Below, piece by piece: positions 10,968-23,294 of a DNA stretch of 64,000 bases (the first letter of the stretch is position 1; each line of letters starts with the position of its first letter). The position numbers and the translations under genes were made by a program. Under the pieces are notes generated by a model. The model saw nothing but the letters and a program-made list of their open reading frames with translations. It was not told the DNA's origin and made no database searches. The stretch comes from Ignelater luminosus. Taxonomy: Eukaryota > Arthropoda > Insecta > Coleoptera > Elateridae. The stretch lies in contig VTPC01000032.1 of NCBI GenBank assembly GCA_011009095.1, positions 205,975-269,974 of the forward strand, in the 5' to 3' direction.

Positions 10968-12699
10968 CTTTGGAGCTGATACTTTTTCAGAAGAATGCAT
11001 CATTGCTGTACTCTCATTTAAAAATATTTCAAGAAAATTCTGTGTGGAGTTCACCATTGTGTATTATTGCCATTTATCTGGAGGTTGTGCGTCCTTATGT
11101 GTTCGGTATCTAGGTTTGATTATTTTTCATATTTGTCACATAGCCCAGCGGGTGATTGACGACTAAAGACTAGATGACATGTTGAAATAGTTTCTCCAAA
11201 ATAAAATAAAAGCAAATTAAAGAAGCAACAAAGCCTACATTTTAGGATGACCAAGTCCACAAAAACAGAAAAAATGACAAGAGTTTATATTTCAGAAACT
11301 GAAACAAAGTAAAGTCTACATTTTACCAAGTCTTGTAAGAAGAAACGCTTTCAAAATTACCTCTGAAGCTAGATTATCATCCTGGTTCTAGTAAGTTCTG
11401 CATCGAACTGGTCTCAGTGCAACGTTGACTACCGATGTTCGTTTCGTGTTCCGGAAAGGGACTAGAAGACTGTTTTAGGGTTTCCAGAGTGAATGGAGCA
11501 TGTTGTTCAGTTGATATTGACATTAACATACTGAAGAAAGTAGTTGCTTCTACTTGGTGGTAACTTTGGTGTTTACATCAGTAGATAAGTGTGTTGATGT
11601 GCCGGAATCAAGCAATCTGCGATGTGGGTGAGCGTTTGTTTGGTAGAAAACCAAGTTTTGTTTGTGTGCTCTATGGTCTTGATGTCAACTATGATTATGA
11701 GAATTGGCTGGTTTACTCGCGAGGTGGCATAGAATATAGAGGAGATGAGCGGCTTTGTGATATTGGCACTGCGGCGGCTCGATGGTAAATGTCGGTCGTT
11801 GTGGTGGCATCGGCATACAACATAATTGAAAATGATAATGCATTACAATCCAGATGATGCGATAATTGTGTTACCTTAGACAAATGCAAATGGGGCTTTT
11901 CAATATTATAATTAAAGCTGGGTGGCAAAAAAAGCGTGAAGGTACAGAACCTCAGCACAGCAAGGACCGCCAAAACCTGACGAAAATAGTTCACCTTCTC
12001 TTCGGGGTTGAGACACATAGAGAGAATGCCCATCTGACCTCTAACATGGCATGGAAGCGGACTGAATCCGAATGGGTAGTTTGCATCCGGGTTAACCCCA
12101 AGTCCGATTAAATCCCAAATCCGTACAGGGTAGCAAAATCACGCAGTGGGAGGAAGCGTATGAAAGAGTTGCACGTGCCTTAACATTTTCGCACACCACA
12201 CAGAACTCGGTCTCGCTCCTATCTGCTCACATAAGGTGAAATCCTATACACGAAAGAAATATTGAGAAATACGTGGAATTCCAGATAACAAATTGTCCAG
12301 TTTTATGCCGATCATAAAAGTTTTGTGGATGCAGCTGCACATCACTATGTGTTTTTGGTGTTTGTTGGTTTCTGGATCGCTTAACAGTTTAGCGTGAGAA
12401 TCAGTTATCAAAATTCTACGAACTGTTCAAAAATACCGCCATTACATCAGTTTACTGATTTTGATATCCTAAACTTTGCCACGTCATTACCTTGCCGTTT
12501 AGATTCGAGTTTGCAGTAATAAACCAAGCATTTGTCAACGGTACTGAGGTGATCAAGCTAGTCTTTTGGATCTTGTTTCTGACTAAAACCTACAAAGAAT
12601 CTTTACGATTGTTTTACCCTAGAAGGAAATAGGAAATCATTGAAATGGATGTTTTCCAAGCGATTTTCTTAAATAAATAATTAGAAATGTTTTTTTTTT
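10968..12699. other. Unassigned stretch
   Basis: Only short frames occur (for example 11,591-11,788 and 11,866-12,111 on plus, 11,713-12,033 on minus), overlapping each other on opposite strands and without recognisable motifs. The composition is a little less AT-rich between 11.4 and 12.2 kb. Confidence 0.4.
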
Positions 12700-13360
12700 A
12701 ACAATGCACCGCTATTGCGCACGCATGAAGGAGTGTCGACGAAGCCTATGCAATGGAGGTGTGCTTGCAAGTAGTCGTGCCTGTGTGCAGCCTGAAGCAG
12801 GCCACTACCACGTCTTTGGGAGGGTTATGAGGCAGGTGGCCACTGGGTTCCAACCCACGGCATACCTGGCTTTTACCTCACTCCTTAGTGCTCCTCTTAG
12901 CAGTCGTTTTACTGTGACTGGGAATCCACTGTAGGCAGATAGTCCATCCATAGTCTATCAACTCTGACATCAGTTGCTAACTGAGGCGAACATCCATCGT
13001 TAAACAATTATCTTCCGGGGTCATAAGAACCAGAACAGCTGCCTGGGAATCAGTGAGAAGAACTGCTTTATTTCCACACTCAACTTCAAGACGTTTAAGG
13101 GCCAGGAGAACAGCCTTTATTTCTTCATTAAAATTTGAGGGCAATGCCCTTACTGCCTACGAGATCTGGAAGTTTTTTGCGTGGACTCCTGCACCTTCAT
13201 TACCACGAGCATCAAACGCCGAGCCATCGGTGTACACGTGGATTCACTCTCTCTGTGACTGGATATCTTTCAGGAATTGGTCCCCAGTACAATGGCTCTT
13301 TGCATGGTTGGTAAAGTCTCACTTTTATTCATCGGCTCAATCAAGTCAAACCTCGTCTTA
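12700..13360 (-). pseudogene. RNase H domain of an I-type non-LTR retrotransposon (broken)
   Basis: The minus strand encodes an RNase H fold of the kind found downstream of RT in I-superfamily LINEs. In order it shows 'VYTDGSAFDARGNEGAG' (first catalytic Asp), 'NEEIKAVLLALKRLE' (Glu), 'LLTDSQAAVLVL' (second Asp), a 'LQWIPSH'-like motif, then 'VVVACFRLHTG' and, in another frame, 'QAHLHCIGFVDTPSC', which is the usual Cys/His tail. At least two frameshifts and several stops break it. The RT that should precede it (towards higher coordinates) is not recognisable, so this is an isolated C-terminal remnant. Confidence 0.82.
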
Positions 13361-16300
13361 GGGATTTAGCACAAAAACAACATCCCTAAATGCATATCCT
13401 AGGAAAGGTTCTCTTTTAAATCTAAATTATATGTCTCTCCGAGTCATGACGCTTTTACAAAGAAGTAATTCTGTGTTTTCAGTCACTGAGTAGACGGCTT
13501 ACAGTTTTTCCAGTAGTCCATCTCCAAACGATCTATTGATGCCGCTCTGTCTAAAGCTAAATGACTGACAGCGTCGGCGACGCCGAGAATAAGCAGCCCC
13601 AACACATAATTAATTATATATGTTGTTGGATACTTCTAGCTTAGAGAAAATCGAAGAAAATATCTTAGTGGTCGTTAGCATATTGCAATTAGTGTTATAA
13701 GTTGCAAAATTACTCTTCTGTAAGCTAAACAATCTTTAATGTTGCACAAAACAGCATGATGCCGCTAGCTTCTGTTTTGCATAGATGTAATCGTCAAAGG
13801 TGATAAAATGCTTGTGAGATTAGTTCAGTCTTGTGCCAAGCCTGCCAAAGACTGTGTCTGTGTCGTCTTTCCCTGATGTGGTTCATACATCGAATGTTCT
13901 GCTATAGCCGCTGATTCTTGCCTTAACTACCGTACAACTTCAGTTACTTTGTTCTTCGTTCTTTCGTAGAAGCGAAACAAACAAGGCTTTGAAGATCTGT
14001 AATTTGTAAATACTCGTACCATTATTATTGAGGAATGAATGGATTTCGTAGAAGTCAATGGTTCTTAGTACTTCACTGAAGAAGAGCCGATTCTTAAAAA
14101 TAATAAAATCGATCATGCAAAGTCTTTTATGGCCATTTTGAATAGATCAATGCACAAGCGATGTTCTCAATAAATGCAGGTAGTTTAATGGCCTTTTGGT
14201 AGTCCTCCTCTTGAGAGATAAAATGCACTTCTAGGCACGCAACTAGACGCGGACTCTTAAATCTTCTACACTTGGTATACGGAGGGCCGACTCAAAACGT
14301 TAGGCCCCTTGGATACAGCCTAAGGGAGTCATTTGTTATGAAGCTGCAACGTAAGGTTACCTTTTAGGTTTGTTTCGAACCCAAGAGAGACACCATATGT
14401 GTCTGTTTCGAAGTCGAAAAACCTGTCTAAGAGCGCCGACACTGTGCAGGTGGTTTCTAGTTTGTTGCTACTTGGACAAATTAATATTTCACTACTAATC
14501 TCAATTAATAATTGTTAAATACATAAATAAATAAATTGTTAAACTGATCCATAAAATTTTTCTGTAAGAGTGACTATTCTTCAGGAATATAATGATAAAA
14601 TATAAACAAGTAAGGACTGAAAATCAAGATTAAAGAAACGAAAGATCCGAGCTTTGTTCTGTCTGGTGTAGTTAAATATTGATTTACATTCACTTGTGTT
14701 CACTTAACCTGTAGATTTTTTCCATCTACGTCCGTCGAGGCAAAATCCTGAACAATTATAGCCCTTTAGTAGCAAGCAAATTTGATGAAGTCTGTATTTT
14801 AGAAACGGTTTCATTTCGCTTTTTCTTGAAAATCTTGAAGTTAAATTAGGGAGAAAGCTTTCTCAACTAGAAGCAGCAAGGAAAGTCAATAATGAACACA
14901 AGCAAAGTTCATAAACCAAGTCTATGTTAACTAGTATGTTGCAAGTGGGTAAATAAACAACATGGAAGAACATAAATAAGGAACACGATCACGATCAGGG
15001 TTTGCAGGTTTTGCTTGAACTTATTTGGAACTACTTTTGTTACCATTATGTGGATAAACAGATATTAAAGGGCAGATCGAGATAAGTAGATTATAAACGA
15101 ACATGTCTACTTTGAGAACTAGCACCTCGGATAATCAAACTGGAAAATGCAAGTCCTAAATGCCTAAGAAAATAAACTGATTATTTATTCACTTTTATTT
15201 AATAAAGTAAATACATAGATTGTGTATGTAACCTTGATTGTTGCTAGCCGTTTGATGTTTGATGTTTAGATCCCATAAGCAAAGAACAAATGCACCGTTA
15301 CAGTCAACAAAGTTTGTTAATTTAGAGTCAAAAGTTTTTAAAGCTGACTCGAAAGGGTAGATGAATACGAAAATAAAATAAATAAAATGATGGCACAGTA
15401 TTTACATGCGTGGAGGGAATTTACATTTCAATATACACATTCATAAAAAAAAGGGAGGTAGATAGTTTACTCTGTGGGCACTAAACTTCAACAGCTTTAT
15501 CTTTAGTCTTTAGACAAAAATAAATAAATAGAAGATTAACCAGGGCACTAAATAATTCCCATATACACATGAGTGTATATGTACTAAAATGTGATGAGAT
15601 ATGTAAAGAAAGAGTAACTATGCTATTCAAATATTCATTATCTACATCATCCCGTTTTATGTTCCCACATACACAGGGCTTTTATAATCCATATAGGATT
15701 AGATTGCAATGTTCTAACCTCGCCTTTGTTTTCACATATGAAAAAGGGAAATATAAAATTCTTAATTAGAATCTAACAAATTGAAAGTATATAAAAAATT
15801 AAAACTATTTTTTGTTACGTATTAGATTATTTTTTTAGTTATGAACTAGACGTTTCACCTCTGACCGCACAACCATTTGAAACTGTGGGTTACTGTTAAC
15901 GGGAAGACGTATATTAATGATTTCTCTTGGAAAATTTTTGTTACCACTCTATTAATCTGTCAGCACCAAAGATAATGTAAATTTATAAATCTGAATGAAT
16001 TGTTTTTGATAACCATTACAGCTACTTAAAGGATCGTTTACACATGTGATGATAAGACAGTTTTCAAAAATAATTTATTTCTGATTATATCGACTAACAA
16101 GTAGACCACGTGTAATGGTCAACATTTCAGATTGTTATCTTCCACAAAATTATGTTTACTGTAAGTTACAGTCTGTAACATATTTTTCCAAGCAGATATG
16201 CCTAGAGTTTACTTGGAATTCATGTAAATCAGGCAAAAAGAGTTTATTTTATGTTTTATGCATGCGTGAAAGTCACGAGACATTTAAACATTTAAGTTGA

Positions 16301-17860
16301 AAAAGGAGTGTATTATATTCCTCTTTCCTTTCTTGTTTCTTAAAAAATATTAACACTTGTGAAGTGCAGAAAGAAACGAATACGAAAGAAAAACTTATAG
16401 GTCAAATTTTTAGATTTCCACCAACGGAAAAGTCATAAATTTCTTATCAAAAAGAAAGAAGAAATAAATAAAAAAAGCTGAACAAAATTTATCACTATGA
16501 TGACTGCAATACTTCAAAAAAAAGGAGGGAAAAATAAAAATAAACATAAAAACTTTTGCTTAGTTTGCGCTTCCCCGTCGGTTAATTTGAATTTCAACAT
16601 TTTCATATTATGTAGTCTCCCTAACTAACTCATAGCTTGATTTTGTGTTGATGCAAATGAATGTTGAAAGTTTTCAGTTCCAAGTGAGCACTGACATGTG
16701 TACGAGATTATTATAAAAGTTATAATTAAGCAATAGATTGGATTTCAACTAAAATTGCTATTTATACAGATAACTATTGGAAAAATTTGTTTTATAGACT
16801 AGAACGAATCCTTCTAGCTACAATGTTAATGTTAGTAAACATGATGGAAATTTTCAATTTTTGAAATAAATAAAGTCTGCTTTTACATCTTGAAGGCTCT
16901 TCTAGTTTTCCATCCTTTTAATTCAAGGATAAGAGAGGCACATATATCCTTCTAGTCGATCGTAAAGCACGTTTTGCACATCGTCACTGGCTCAGAAAGT
17001 ACATTTTATAGGCGATAACAATGTTTCGTTCTTGCTAGTTGTATTTATACCTGGTATATGTAACAAATCTCTTTGAAAGTTACTTGCTTTTTAGCTTTTA
17101 CCTTAAAATGACAAATATGAAGCTTAGATTTATCAACTGAAGCTTTAAAATATTCTTACATAATAATAATAATAATTCTTGTGTTTGGTACAAAGGAGAT
17201 AAAAGCCAATAGAACTTCCTAGGATCCTAGATGTCAAGAATGTTTTCCAGTTGATTACGCTTAGTGCTTTTAGTGCTGTACTGTCTGCTATATTACTGTT
17301 GAAATACCGTGTTTTATAGTTACAATTTTCTAGAAAAAGAGTACTTTAAAATGCAATTTTCTATAGAACTAGTTTAGGACGCCTTTTCATACATATATAG
17401 CAATATCTACTACAGAAATATTTTTATTCTTATTTTACATTCAAGTGATACTACTTCAGCATTAATATTTATACCTACAGTTACTTGTTATTGCAAGTAT
17501 ATTCATGTCCGTTTAGAAGACAGACATACACAGTAGGTTTTTACAAGTCTTCTCAAAACGTGCACAATCTCTGTAGTAATAGTAACATGTAATCAACAAA
17601 ACATAATGTCAAGTGTGTTATTCTTAAATAATAATTTGCTTAAAAATGGACTTACGATGTTTTGCTATGGTACGGTACAAATATTACTGAAGACCATTCA
17701 CTTATTAACAACCCATTTTACTTCCAGCTGTATTTATTATTATATTTACGCAGTTTGCTTATCTTGTTATCTACTTGGAATCTTTCTACAAGTTTTCCTA
17801 TTTAAGTCGATAATGGACTTCAAAGAATTGAATTATCATGGATTCTTTGCATACTAAATT
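13361..17860. other. Noncoding AT-rich stretch
   Basis: No gene is recognisable. A patch at about 13,500-13,620 and another at about 14,210-14,470 are less AT-rich. Short AAAT-type runs occur near 14,520 and 15,370, and an ATA microsatellite lies at about 17,160-17,178. The open frames at 15,569-15,769, 16,115-16,300 and 17,606-17,857 show no motifs. Confidence 0.5.
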
Positions 17861-17865
17861 TCAAT

Positions 17866-19866
17866 CCGGAGTTAAAATAGCCCCTTGTTCGGATCTCCGG
17901 GAGGGGCAGTATAAGAAATGCAAAAATGAAGGAAAAGAGAAGGAGAAGAAAAGACTGAGGTTGAGTACATGGAACGTCAAAACCCTCTTACAACATGAAA
18001 CGTTGGAAAATTTAAGAGGAGAAATGCAGACTAACAAGGTGGATATCATAGGTGTCAGTGAAGTCAGATAGGAGGAAAGCGGTGTAGAAGAGTGTGGTGA
18101 AAGTACCAGGGGAAAATGGAGTGGGTTCTATTGTTAGTAAGAACGTTAGACCATGCATAAGCAAGGTTATCTACGATAATGACAGGATTATAGCTATTAA
18201 AGTAGATGTATCACCAAAAAATATTTTAGTCATCCAGGTATACTTGCCAACCAGTGACTATGATGATGATGGAGTAGAAGAAGTTTATGAAAGAATAGAG
18301 AATATAATAAAAAGTGAGGGCAAAGGATATTGCAGGATGATAGTAGGAGACTGGAACGCGAATGTGGGAGAGGGAAGAGTGGATGATTGAGTTTTGTAAA
18401 GAAAACAAGTTAATTGTGACGAACATTATGTTCAAAAATCATAAAAGGACACTGTATTCCTGGAAAGCACCTTGTGATGCATATAGGAGGCAGATCGATA
18501 TCATTCTGATAGAGAAACAGTATAGGAACGGTTTAAAGCAAGCTTGTGGATATCCAGGGGCGGATGTTTACAGCGATCGTGTAGTAGAGGTAGAGAGATA
18601 AGACTGAAAATAATAAAGAAGACAGCTACCACGAAGAAGCAGCATCTGGAAACGTTAAAAGAGTTAAATAAAGAGGAAATGGGGCAGGAAATAGAAAGAG
18701 AAATAAAAGAGTCAGTTACTGCTTCAAAAAGTGCTAAAGAAAAGTGAGGTAGGATAAAGGCGGGTATAGAAAGAATAAGTAAAAAAATGATTGGCTATAG
18801 AAAGGGAAGGAAGATAAAGAAGCCATGGATTACATCCTAAATGGTAGCCAAAAAGAATGAGAGGAGAAGGTTCACAAACCAAAATATAGAGGAAGGAAGG
18901 AAGTGTTACAGGAAAGCTAACAACAAGGATTACAAACAAGACTAGGAATGATTGGTTTGAGAAAGAATGCAAGTAAATGGAGGAGCTGGAAAGAGCTGGG
19001 AGGCATGACATTTTCTACAATAGACCTATTAACTGGGACGGAAAAAAGAGAGATGTTGGAAATGGAAATGAGGGAGTGTTCCTGAAGAACAAAGAAGATG
19101 TGTTAGGTAGATGGAAACAGTACATGGAAGACCTATATGAAGCCAGAGAAAAACAACAACTGAAAACAGATATAGAGAGGAAGAAATAAAAGATAATAAT
19201 ATGGGAGAAGGAATTTTAGAAACGGAAGTGGTGGCGGCAATAAAGGAGATGAAAGAAGGGAAGGCATAAGAGGAAGTGGACGGGATACTAGTTAAGTTGA
19301 TAAAGTGCTTGCAGAGGGAAGGTTTGACTGAAGTTACATCGCTCTGCGATGATTTGCAAGAGTAGACAATGGTCAAAAGATTTTCTACGATCTACCCACA
19401 AAGAAAAATAAACAGAAAAGCAAAAAACATAATTCTGACCACACATGCAGCAAAAACACTGTTGAGGGTGTTAAATAAAAGGCTAACCAAAAAAATGAAA
19501 GATAACGTAGAAGAAGAGCCGTATGGATTTAGGTAGAAAATGAATGGGTACAAGAGATGCAATAACTGTAGTATGTACAATTGGAGAGAGATAGCTTGAA
19601 AACAAAAGAAGATTGAGCATCTGTTTTGTTGGTCTCAAAAAGGCTATCGACTGTATGCGCTGGGAAAAGCTGATGAGGATATTAAAAGAAAAAGGGGTCG
19701 ATTGGGGAACGAATGGTCATAGCAATTTTGTATTTAAATTAGGTATATGTCATCAGGATGAGAGATAAAAGAACGGGTCGGTTCAACATCGGAAGAGAAG
19801 TAAGACAAGGACACCCATTGTCGCTTACGCTCTTTAACATATATGTAAAATATGTGGTCAAGAAAT
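17866..19866 (+). mobile_element. RTE/BovB-like non-LTR retrotransposon, 3'-truncated
   Basis: An AP endonuclease starts with 'LRLSTWNVKTLL' (about 17,955) and 'VDIIGVSEVR', continues with 'VIQVYLPTSDYDDDGVEEVY', 'VGDWNANVGEG' and 'YSWKAPCDAYRRQIDIILI', and ends in 'GADVYSDRVV'. In the last motif the catalytic His of the usual SDH is replaced by Arg. RT follows from about 19,000 ('ILETEVVAAIKEMKEGKA', 'AAKTLLRVLNKRLTKKM', 'EEEPYGFR') and fades at the motif-B region near 19,800-19,850 ('LFNIYV'). There are several stops and frameshifts. The wording is typical of RTE elements annotated in insects as craniofacial-development-protein-2-like. The 3' third including the YADD motif is missing, because mariner-derived DNA begins at 19,867. 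Confidence 0.88.
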
Positions 19867-21240
19867 AATCTGAAAAAACTATCGTTGCTATAGTTGTCTT
19901 TCGAGACATGAACTCTAGGAGTAAAAGTCCTTCCTCAATCCAAAAGACAATTACATTCATTCTGCCTGCAGATCTTTTGCCCTAAGAATTTTATGGGTAA
20001 GACAAGTCGTGTGTTGGCTCTAGACACAGAATCTCTACGATACATGCAAGTTCCATGTCCAGTCATCAAACGATAACGATAATTGAACTTGGTCTTTTCC
20101 GAGCACCAGCAATAATTTTTCTCCTTCTGCAATAACGTCAGTAGTCTTGAAACCAATCTTGCAGGTTTAACAATTATTTTTAAAAACAGCAAATAATTTG
20201 AAGAAACAATCATTGTTATAGTTGTCTACTGAGACATGAACTCTAGGAGTAAAAGTCCTTCTTAAATCCAAAGATTTCTTGCCTTAGGACTCTTATGGGC
20301 ATTGTGTTGGCTCTAGACACAGAATCTGTCTGATACATGCAAGTCTCATCTCCAGTCACCAAACGATTAAGAAATTTGAACTTGATCCTTACAGAGCATC
20401 TCCAAATTTTTCTGCCAGCAATGAAGCTTTTTGTCGTCGGCTGTTTTGAAACCCATCCCACTACCTTAGACATGTGTAACTGTTCTTGAATTACCTTCTA
20501 AATAACAACCGAAATGCCCATCGCTTCAACTTTCGGAAACCTACCATTCGTACGTTTGACAAAATTAAATCCTTTTTTGCTCATTTTGGTCATCTTCAAT
20601 GATTGACTCACAAACCTGACTCGCCATAAGCGGTATCCCTGCGTTAATTGATTGCCTTTGGCTTGCTTCCTTCTCTTGTGAAAGATTTTATTACCAAACA
20701 TTAATCCGTATCGAGCAATTTCTTACTAGATTTAGAATCGCACTAAGTTGATGCCTTGCAAAATAAGCACAACACACGCTGATTTGTTTAAAAATGCTCG
20801 TCACTTTTATTAATATTCAAATATAAATAAATTACCACCAAATACAGCCAGTCTGTTGAGAAACCGTTTCTTTTTCAACCAAGCGAATGCGTGAAATGAG
20901 GTACTCACGAAAAGTTCATAGTGACCTAATGTTTTGCAACTCAACATGATTGGAGGAAGCATAAACAACAAAGCATTGGTTACTGCTGTTAAACCATATA
21001 ATGTATTAAAGACAACTAATGTAATGCAACTGATTTTCATATTCTGCATGTTCTTAACGATGAGCAATAGAAAGATATAGACACATTATATACAGAGCTA
21101 AAAATGCTATAACGAACGATAAACATCCAAAAAAAATGCGACGACTGTTTCATGATGCCCATCCATCAACTCATTTTCTCAAACAGCATCAAAACAACAG
21201 AAGTTGTCAAGTTTTTCCTACATTTCCAGTGGAAGTGCGG
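19867..21240 (-). mobile_element. Degenerate mariner-derived repeat, copy A, with internal duplication
   Basis: Minus-strand frames at 20,473-20,243 and 20,213-19,935 carry mariner transposase motifs. 'GWVSKQPTT' corresponds to the family's WVPHxL linker, and 'NRLVTGDETCMYQTD' corresponds to the VTGDETWVY motif with the first catalytic Asp. The two frames are a tandem duplication: the plus-strand sequence starting 'AATAATCTGAAAAAACT' at about 19,867 recurs at about 20,199, a period of roughly 332 bp. In the second copy the catalytic motif has decayed to 'TGHGTCMY'. The block from 20,500 to 21,240 lacks coding motifs but matches copy B in the same order (for example 20,923 with 24,745, and 21,135 with about 25,440). 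Confidence 0.65.
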
Positions 21241-21540
21241 TTTTGCAGTTTGTGTGCACTAATGTTAAAAGTGTTTTTCTAGAGTCTTCTTTGAGACTTT
21301 CTTGAAATCTTAGTAAATTCCAAGCTTGCTTATTAACTTTACAATCTTAACATCACCTTACACATTTTTCATTATCCGAAAACCTATAAACTTTAATATT
21401 CTTCATTGACAATGTTATACAATACTAAGGATTACCAAGTTGGCCATTTGCCAACAAGGTGGAAATTTCAGTAGCTCTAAAGATTTATTCATTTTTATCA
21501 TGCATAATTCTAACAAAAACATAGTAACTTACCGCGCTCG

Positions 21541-21987
21541 TTTTAGCAACATTTTTCCTCCACTACTCCGATTAGCTTTTTTTGTTCCTTAGCAGTTAGG
21601 CTCATATTTCCTCACATCTCGCTTTCTATTGGATCTGGAGCACATAGCTAGTTCTGTAAACCATAAAGCGAATTTGCAAACAATTCGACTTTTCGAACGA
21701 AAATGTAGGTATCAAAAAGTTATCAATGGGTATTTTAGAGGTTTGCAGATAATGGCTTCGTTTCACGTTAGGTCCTTGTGTTTTGCGTTTTCTGACTTTT
21801 CTAGGCTCTTTTGAACGCTTTCATCGCTGATTGTAAGGTCACGATTTCCTTTATTTTCATCTTGCTAGCCTTCATCTTGAATTTCATCCTGAGGCAGTTC
21901 TATTCTCGATATAACTTTCTTAACTGGAGTTTTTGTTTTTGTTCATCATACAAACCTCTTCCCTTACTTTTGGGAAATCTTTCCTAA
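21541..21987 (-). other. Lysine/glutamate-rich decayed reading region beside the mariner insertion
   Basis: On the minus strand, short open pieces such as 'SRIELPQDEIQDEG' and 'GNRDLTISDESVQKSLEKS' look coding-like but are broken by stops. Similar charged sequence ('HKKDNRKKEQVKTLGYSTK') continues at 23,470-23,300 on the other side of the DD41D element. That suggests the element inserted into one pre-existing, possibly coding, sequence. I do not recognise the product. Confidence 0.3.
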
Positions 21988-21989
21988 TA

Positions 21990-22020
21990 AAGGGTTTTCC
22001 AATAAGAGGTGTTATTTTGA
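21990..22020 (+). repeat. Left terminal inverted repeat of the DD41D element
   Basis: It starts AAGGGTTTTCCAATAAGAGG immediately after the TA dinucleotide. Thirty of 31 positions match the reverse complement of the right end; the first base is the mismatch. Confidence 0.95.
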
Positions 22021-22103
22021 ATAGCCCGCTATTTCGGTAGATGTAACTTTTGAAGCTATCATCTTTTGACATTTGACAAGTAGAAACTACGCCATTAATA
22101 AAT

Positions 22104-23189
22104 ATGGAACGATACACGCTTCAACAACGCATTGAAATTATTAAAATTCACTATAAAAATGGTGAAAATTTGGCAGAGACGGTTCGTAAAACTCGAACAT
22201 TTTTGGGTCACCGTGAAGCACCTTGTCGGACCGCAATACAGAAATTGGTGAAAAAATTCGAGCTCTTGGGACAAGTTAGTGATGTGAAGAATAAAACCCG
22301 TGCACGTCGCTCAAGAACAGCCGAGAATATTGCTGTTGTAGCCGAAAGTGTTAAAGAAAACCCAGGTTTGTCCATTCCTCGTCGTTCTTTGGAATTAGCC
22401 ATTCCACAAACGTCATTACACCGTATTTTGCATAAAGATTTGGGTCTTAAGGCTTATAAAGTCCAGTTAACACAAGAACTCAAGCCGGCCGATCATCAAC
22501 AACGTCGTGTCTTTGCTGATTGGGTCGTTGAAATGCATGAAAATGATCCAGAATTCCATCGAAAAATCATCTTGAGTGATGAGGCCCATTTCCACCTCGG
22601 TGGCTTCGTCAACAAGCAAAATTGTCGGATCTGGGGCTCAGAAAATCCAAGAGTTATTGTTGAAAAGTCTCTCTATCCTCAACGTGTGACTGTTTGGTGC
22701 GGTTTATGGTCCGGCGGAGTCATTGGACCTTACTTTTTCGAAAATGAGGCTGGAGCAACAGTTACGGTGACTGGATTGCGCTATCGAGAGATGATTAACG
22801 ATTTTTTATGGCCGGAATTGGATGGTATTGATCTGGACAACGTTTACTTTCAACAAGACGGCGCTACGTGCCACACAAGCAACGAAACCATTGATCTTTT
22901 ACGGAAAAAGTTTCCGGACCGTGTTATCTCTCGAAGAGGTGATCACAATTGGCCACCGAGATCTTGTGATTTAACACCTTGCGACTTCTTTCTTTGGGGC
23001 CACGTGAAAGAGAAGGTCTACGCCAACAGCCCAGCGTCGATTCAAGACCTCAAAGATGGAATTCGTGAGGCTATCGAGGACATAGGGCAGCCACTTTGCG
23101 ATTTGGTTATGGAAAATTTCATGAAAAGGATATTGTCCTGTAAGCGTGGTCGTGGTGGTCATTTGCCTGATGTTATTTTCCACTATTAA
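22104..23189 (+). CDS. Mariner-superfamily transposase, DD41D catalytic triad
   Basis: This 361-residue protein cuts and rejoins transposon ends at TA sites in the nucleus. The N-terminal part (about residues 1-60 and 72-125) has the length and pattern of the paired helix-turn-helix DNA-binding region, joined by a basic 'KTRARRSRT' stretch (64-72) that replaces the GRPR AT-hook. The linker carries 'VQLTQEL' (120-126). The DDE domain has Asp159 in 'ILSDEAHFH', Asp252 in 'FQQDGATCH' and Asp294 in 'CDLTPCDFFLWG'. The second and third Asp are separated by 41 residues, which defines the DD41D (rosa/VISITOR) group. The ATG 114 bp inside the left TIR is the first in frame and gives a normal family length. 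No stop or frameshift interrupts it, so it may be functional. A GAAATAAAC stretch about 25 bases after the stop may serve for polyadenylation. Confidence 0.95.
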   Translation: MERYTLQQRIEIIKIHYKNGENLAETVRKTRTFLGHREAPCRTAIQKLVKKFELLGQVSDVKNKTRARRSRTAENIAVVAESVKENPGLSIPRRSLELAIPQTSLHRILHKDLGLKAYKVQLTQELKPADHQQRRVFADWVVEMHENDPEFHRKIILSDEAHFHLGGFVNKQNCRIWGSENPRVIVEKSLYPQRVTVWCGLWSGGVIGPYFFENEAGATVTVTGLRYREMINDFLWPELDGIDLDNVYFQQDGATCHTSNETIDLLRKKFPDRVISRRGDHNWPPRSCDLTPCDFFLWGHVKEKVYANSPASIQDLKDGIREAIEDIGQPLCDLVMENFMKRILSCKRGRGGHLPDVIFHY

Positions 23190-23263
23190 CGGCATACCTT
23201 CCTCTTTATAATGAAATAAACATCCGATCATTTATATTAAAAAATGGCACTTTTCTTTGAATA

Positions 23264-23294
23264 TCAAAATAACACCTCTTATTGGAAAACCCTG
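23264..23294 (-). repeat. Right terminal inverted repeat of the DD41D element
   Basis: It ends ...GGAAAACCCTG directly before TA and pairs with 21,990-22,020. Confidence 0.95.

Larger units (their letters stand above)
21990..23294 (+). mobile_element. DD41D (rosa/VISITOR-type) mariner-superfamily transposon, apparently complete
   Basis: This is a 1,305-bp element with terminal inverted repeats, a single uninterrupted transposase gene and a TA target-site duplication (21,988-21,989 and 23,295-23,296). The left TIR (21,990-22,020) and the reverse complement of the right TIR (23,264-23,294) agree at 30 of 31 positions; only the outermost base differs (A on the left, C on the right). TIR length, overall size and TA duplication fit the Tc1/mariner superfamily. 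The near-identity of the TIRs and the clean reading frame contrast with every other element here and indicate a recent arrival. Its flanks are old mariner-derived repeats of another lineage. Confidence 0.95.
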
